Shown: one piece after another, positions 60,422 through 64,000 of the stretch
Position numbering within the stretch: the first letter of the stretch is position 1
Layout: every line of letters begins with the position of its first letter
Assembly (NCBI GenBank): GCA_964500675.1
Contig: CAZCNY010000006.1
Location: 62,001 to 126,000 of the forward strand
Length of the DNA stretch: 64,000 bases
DNA from: CAMLJR01 sp964500675
GTDB lineage: Bacteria; Pseudomonadota; Gammaproteobacteria; Pseudomonadales; CAMLJR01
Direction of reading: 5' to 3'
The notes under the pieces: generated by a model
Database searches by the model: none
Seen by the model: only the letters and a program-made list of their open reading frames with translations
What the model was told of the DNA's origin: nothing
Position numbers and translations under genes: made by a program

Positions 60422-62963
60422 AGCGTGAACGCGGACGCTTCGCTGGACTCTTGGTCTTTTGGCGCAATTCGCCGCCACTCATGCGCGCAATTTTTTCGCG
60501 CTCGCTCAGCGCCGGCGCTGCCGCGGTTTTGCTTTTTTTATCAGCGCTGGCTTTTTTATTGGCGCCGCCGGCTTTATTGCGAGCGCTTTTAGCTGGAACG
60601 TTACCGCTCGCGCTATCGCGGGCTTTCGGTTTTTTCGCAGGCGCCGCCGGTGCGTTGTTTTTCGATGTCTTTTGCGCTCGCCGCTGCCCGCGCGAAACGC
60701 CGGCGATCAATTCGAGATCGACCTTGCGATCGTCGAGATTCACGCGCGCAACCTGCACCGTGACCTTATCGCCGAGCTGATAAAAACGCCCGCTTTTTTC
60801 GCCGACCAAACGGTGTTTCACTGCATCGAAATGGTAGTAATCGCTTTCGAGCGCGCTGATATGCACGAGCCCTTCGACATATAAATCGGTTAATTCGACA
60901 AACAGGCCGAAGTTCGTCACCGCTGTAACGATACCTTCAAATTGCTCGCCGACGCGATCCTGCAAATACTCGCATTTGAGCCACGCCATCACATCGCGCG
61001 TGGCTTCGTCGGCGCGGCGTTCGGTCATCGAGCACTGTTCGCCGAGCGCGCTGAGCGCTTTGAATTCGTAGGGATAAATCTGCGCTTTCGGCAACGGCGG
61101 CACAGCGTCGGCGGGCAGCAAACCTTTGCGCGTGCCGCGCAATTTGCCGACCAGGCCTTTGCCCTCGCCGCCGCCGCGCAATAAAAACCGAATCGCGCGA
61201 TGAATAAGCAAATCGGGATAGCGTCGAATCGGCGATGTGAAATGCGTATACGCCGCGTAATTCAAACCGAAATGACCGCCGTTTTCGGCTTGATACCGCG
61301 CCTGACTCAGCGAGCGCAGCATCACGGTTTGAATCACGTTGAGATCGGCGCGGTCCTGCACTTCGTCGAGCAATTTCTGATAATCGCCCGGTGTCGGCTT
61401 TTCCCCACCGCCGAGATTCAAGCCCAGTTCGCCGAGGAATTGCCGCAGCGCCAACAACCTCGGTTCCGGCGGACCTTCGTGCACGCGATACAGCGCGGGC
61501 AATTTCAGTTTCTCTAACAACTCCGCTGTGGCGACGTTGGCCGCGAGCATGCACTCTTCGATGAGCTTGTGCGCATCGTTGCGCACGACCGGCACGATGC
61601 GCTCGATTTTGCGATCGCGCGTGAACACCACTTTGGTTTCGACTGTTTCGAAATCGATCGCGCCGCGCACATCGCGCGCCGTGCGCAAGACTTGATACAA
61701 ACGATGCAACTCTTCGATATGCGGCACCAGCGCTTTGTATTGCGCGCGCAATTTGTGATGATCGAGATGTTCCGCATCGAGCATCGCCGCGACGATCGTA
61801 TACGTGAGCCGCGCCTGCGAATGCATCACGGCTTCGCAAAAACGATAGCCCGTGAGTTTACCATCGGCACTGATCGTCATTTCGCACGCCATGCACAAAC
61901 GGTCGACATTGGGTTTGAGTGAACACAAGCCATTGGATAACGCTTCGGGCAGCATCGGCACCACGCGGTCGGGGAAATACACCGAATTACCGCGCACCTG
62001 CGCTTCGCGATCGAGCGCGCTGTCGACTTTCACGTAGTGCGAGACATCGGCGATCGCGACCCACAGCCGCCAGCCGCCGCCTTTTTTCTTTTCACAAAAA
62101 ACAGCGTCGTCGAAATCGCGCGCGTCTTCGCCATCGATCGTCACCAGCGGCAGATGGCGCAGATCGATACGATGTTGTTTATCCGCCTCGGTCGGCTCCG
62201 GCGCGAACGACTGTGCCTCGGCAACGGCGGCTTCGGGCCACGCGAACGGAATACCGTACGAGCGGATCGCAACTTCGATCTCCATGCCGGGCGCCATGTG
62301 TTCGCCGAGCACTTCGACCACGCGCCCGCGCGCGGGCGTGCGAAAATCGGGCTGCTGCGTGATCGCGATCATGACGTACTGACCGTCGCACGCGTCCATG
62401 CTGTCGGCGCGACTCACCGCGATCGACTGCGTGACACGCGGATTTTCCGGCGCCACCACGCCGCCTTCTCCGCGCGAATAGAAGCGTCCCACGATTTGCT
62501 GCGTGTGGCGCTGCAACACCTCGACAATCGTCGCCTCGCGCCGGCCGCGACCATCGACGCCCGATTCGCGCACGAGCACTTCGTCGCCATCGAACACCAT
62601 CGCCATCTGGCGGCTGCTCAAATACAAATCGTTGCCTTCACCTTTTTCGGGGATGACGAAACCGAAACCATCGCGATGCCCCTGCACGCGGCCGCGAATC
62701 AGATCGAGCTTGGATACCGCGCAGTAGGCGTCCTTACGGTTGCGCATGATCTGGCCATCGCGCTCCATCGCGCGCAGCCGCCGCCGCAGCGCTTCAATCT
62801 GTTCGTCATCCTGCAAATCGAGCACGCTGCACAGCCGCGCATGATTCAGCGGCCCGTCGCGTTCGAGCACCTCAAGAATGAATTCGCGACTGGCGATCGG
62901 ACGCTCGTAGTTTTCCGCCTCGCGGGAGGCAAAGGGGTCGTGCGGGGTATTTTTTCTGGCCAT
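60420..62963 (-). CDS. rnr: ribonuclease R
   Basis: 847 residues. In order: N-terminal helix-turn-helix region (about 25-95), two cold-shock domains, the RNB catalytic domain with the metal-binding TIDGEDARDFDDAVFCEKK segment near residue 280, an S1 domain (VGEQFEGIVTAVTNFGLFVE) around 655-740, and a Lys/Arg/Ala-rich tail of about 90 residues. RNase R degrades structured RNA 3' to 5' and matures or decays rRNA and mRNA. It is transcribed toward rlmB, with a TATAAT on the minus strand at 63005-63010 about 40 bases before its start. Confidence 0.97.
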   Translation of the reverse strand: MARKNTPHDPFASREAENYERPIASREFILEVLERDGPLNHARLCSVLDLQDDEQIEALRRRLRAMERDGQIMRNRKDAYCAVSKLDLIRGRVQGHRDGFGFVIPEKGEGNDLYLSSRQMAMVFDGDEVLVRESGVDGRGRREATIVEVLQRHTQQIVGRFYSRGEGGVVAPENPRVTQSIAVSRADSMDACDGQYVMIAITQQPDFRTPARGRVVEVLGEHMAPGMEIEVAIRSYGIPFAWPEAAVAEAQSFAPEPTEADKQHRIDLRHLPLVTIDGEDARDFDDAVFCEKKKGGGWRLWVAIADVSHYVKVDSALDREAQVRGNSVYFPDRVVPMLPEALSNGLCSLKPNVDRLCMACEMTISADGKLTGYRFCEAVMHSQARLTYTIVAAMLDAEHLDHHKLRAQYKALVPHIEELHRLYQVLRTARDVRGAIDFETVETKVVFTRDRKIERIVPVVRNDAHKLIEECMLAANVATAELLEKLKLPALYRVHEGPPEPRLLALRQFLGELGLNLGGGEKPTPGDYQKLLDEVQDRADLNVIQTVMLRSLSQARYQAENGGHFGLNYAAYTHFTSPIRRYPDLLIHRAIRFLLRGGGEGKGLVGKLRGTRKGLLPADAVPPLPKAQIYPYEFKALSALGEQCSMTERRADEATRDVMAWLKCEYLQDRVGEQFEGIVTAVTNFGLFVELTDLYVEGLVHISALESDYYHFDAVKHRLVGEKSGRFYQLGDKVTVQVARVNLDDRKVDLELIAGVSRGQRRAQKTSKNNAPAAPAKKPKARDSASGNVPAKSARNKAGGANKKASADKKSKTAAAPALSEREKIARMSGGELRQKTKSPAKRPRSR

Positions 62964-63004
62964 CGATGGAGCAGCTTATTCCGACTTGGGGGGGATTGCG
63001 CCGC

Positions 63005-63010
63005 ATTATA
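63005..63010 (-). promoter_or_regulatory. -10 element for rnr
   Basis: A perfect TATAAT on the minus strand lies about 42 bases upstream of the rnr ATG. No good -35 is seen at the right spacing. It overlaps the divergent tRNA promoter region. Confidence 0.45.
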
Positions 63011-63017
63011 CGCAGGA

Positions 63018-63046
63018 TTGACAAGCGGCATAGCGAACAGTAAATT
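63018..63046 (+). promoter_or_regulatory. sigma-70 promoter of tRNA-Leu
   Basis: TTGACA (63018-63023) and TAAATT (63041-63046) are separated by 17 bases, with a GC-rich discriminator after the -10. The tRNA begins 18 bases beyond. Confidence 0.85.
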
Positions 63047-63064
63047 GCGCGGCCTTACCCCCTT

Positions 63065-63151
63065 GCCCAGGTGGTGAAATTGGTAGACACGCCAGCTTCA
63101 GGTGTTGGTGGCTTTGCGGCCGTGAAGGTTCAAGTCCTTTCCTGGGCACCA
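63065..63151 (+). tRNA. tRNA-Leu (anticodon CAG)
   Basis: 87 bases including encoded CCA. The acceptor stem GCCCAGG pairs with CCTGGGC; the anticodon stem CCAGC pairs with GTTGG around loop TTCAGGT, giving anticodon CAG for CUG codons. The long variable arm and GGTTCAAGTCC T-arm are typical of class II leucine tRNA. Confidence 0.97.
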
Positions 63152-63468
63152 ATCTACGCCAGTAGATTGCTGACTTACACACTCTTTAAATCGGTTTTCC
63201 ATCCTACAAATTAAGACGCTCTCTAGTTGCGAGCTTTAGATGCTTTGCGCGCGTCGCGAGACTACTTGCGAACAAAATTGCCGAACCAAATAGGCGCAAA
63301 CCAATGCACACTAGCGGTTTTTTACCCCCAGAAAATACCTTCAATAGCAGCAACCAACTTTGCAAAAGTTGGAGTGCTTCATTCGCTACATCGATCAAGA
63401 TGCACACAAGAGAAATTTAAACGACTTGAATGTATGATGCTCTAGGCAACCATTCGCTTGGAGCGGCT
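63152..63468. other. AT-rich intergenic region after tRNA-Leu
   Basis: No supported gene in 317 bases. It begins with a six-base-pair hairpin (ATCTAC/GTAGAT, 63152-63167), possibly the end of the tRNA transcript. Base composition looks more AT-rich than the ribosomal and replication genes to its left, and no second copy of the tRNA 3' end was seen within the window. Short frames present on both strands have no ribosome binding site or recognisable domain. Confidence 0.6.
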
Positions 63469-64000
63469 ATGACAAAGGTGAATCTATTCGGGGATGTTCG
63501 AGCGGAACATGACCATCAAATGCTCGATAATTCATTTTTCGAATCTCAAAATTATCGAACATTAATTGAGAGTCGTGATCGATTCATCGTTGTGGGTAGA
63601 CGGGGAACCGGTAAAAGTGCTCTCACTTACAAGCTCTCTAAAGATTGGGCAGCACGTAAATTTGCGACAACTGTTATTGCGCCCACCGAGGAACAAATGA
63701 TCGGACTGAGGCCAATAGCTGAATTATTTGGAAATTCGGTAACAAGAATACGCGCAGGCATAAAACTGGCCTGGAGATATGCATTACTGCTGGAAATTGC
63801 ATTGCTATGCGAAAGAAATTACAAAACCGCGGGGGAAATCAATAAATACGAAACACTCAAACTACACTTAAAAAACTGGTCTTCCAGGGGGCCTAGCCCG
63901 TTTGATCGACTGAGAGCAACATTACGGGAACGACTGCCTGGCATTACCAGCGCAGAGGATCGGATTGCAGACCTAGGGTCTCTTCTAGAACTAAGCGCTT
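63469..64000 (+). CDS. P-loop ATPase, N-terminal part, runs past the right edge
   Basis: The first 177 codons from the ATG at 63469 (GGAG upstream). LIESRDRFIVVGRRGTGKSAL contains a Walker A loop (GRRGTGKS) near residue 43, preceded by a short N-terminus that begins LFGDVRAEHD. This arrangement resembles bacterial P-loop ATPases of the Sll1717/AAA type that often occur in accessory or defence islands. The Walker B and later domains lie outside the window, so family assignment is tentative. Codon use is AT-rich compared with the genes to its left. Confidence 0.7.
   Translation, partial: MTKVNLFGDVRAEHDHQMLDNSFFESQNYRTLIESRDRFIVVGRRGTGKSALTYKLSKDWAARKFATTVIAPTEEQMIGLRPIAELFGNSVTRIRAGIKLAWRYALLLEIALLCERNYKTAGEINKYETLKLHLKNWSSRGPSPFDRLRATLRERLPGITSAEDRIADLGSLLELSA

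Noticed and set aside
63204..63407. 67-codon minus-strand frame after tRNA-Leu
   Set aside because: No ribosome binding site, no domain and no neighbour support.

Overview
The window is a chromosomal segment of a Gram-negative gammaproteobacterium. Evidence: the order rpsF, rpsR, a DUF2232 membrane protein, rplI, dnaB; rlmB next to rnr; an EarP with an Arg32-type EF-P; class Ia nrdAB; argD-argF; and the PA2778/PA2779 gene pair. Most genes look GC-rich by eye. The O-antigen polymerase/flippase genes and the last 0.8 kb are visibly AT-richer. I cannot fix the genus; the steroid/lipid-type oxidation genes would suit an environmental Spongiibacteraceae- or Steroidobacteraceae-like lineage, but that is inference.

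Layout. 1-711: truncated amidohydrolase. 878-23928: a large Wzx/Wzy-type exopolysaccharide or capsule locus, almost all on the minus strand: Wzi, Wza-like SLBB exporter, Wzz, a flippase fused to a sulfotransferase, acyltransferase, methyltransferases, two deacetylase-like proteins, Wzy, a GT4 glycosyltransferase, a second sulfotransferase, an alpha/alpha-toroid protein, an asparagine-synthetase-like amidotransferase, a TagA/WecG glycosyltransferase and the priming transferase. The sulfotransferases, methyltransferases and amidotransferase predict a sulfated, decorated polymer. 24173-28667: LysR regulator divergent from a phosphotransferase/acyl-CoA dehydrogenase pair (LvaA/LvaC-like arrangement), a membrane protein and a HopJ-family protein. 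28730-30501: efp and its rhamnosyltransferase earP. 30771-38345: PA2779/PA2778 pair, extradiol-dioxygenase-like protein, chrA, a hybrid CHASE histidine kinase and grxD. 38648-45890: argD-argF, then nrdAB behind a DnaA-box cluster and a pair of NrdR-like boxes, with two small genes downstream. 46080-48515: methyltransferase, glutathione peroxidase, DUF2914 protein. 48777-55499: an unusual three-gene minus-strand set: cholesterol-oxidase-like GMC oxidoreductase fused to an alpha/beta hydrolase, a membrane-anchored di-haem cytochrome and a metallophosphoesterase. 55660-62963: dnaB, rplI, DUF2232, rpsR, rpsF, rlmB, rnr. 63065-64000: tRNA-Leu(CAG), followed by an AT-rich segment and the start of a P-loop ATPase, probably the edge of an accessory island.

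The most unexpected signals are (i) the flippase-sulfotransferase fusion, (ii) the GMC/hydrolase-cytochrome-phosphoesterase set, whose hydrolase domain has Cys in place of the usual Ser nucleophile, (iii) at least sixteen short imperfect tandem duplications (unit 14-21 bp), mostly straddling start codons, stop codons or promoters, and (iv) the dense regulatory region before nrdA. No CRISPR array, rRNA, insertion sequence or integrase was found.
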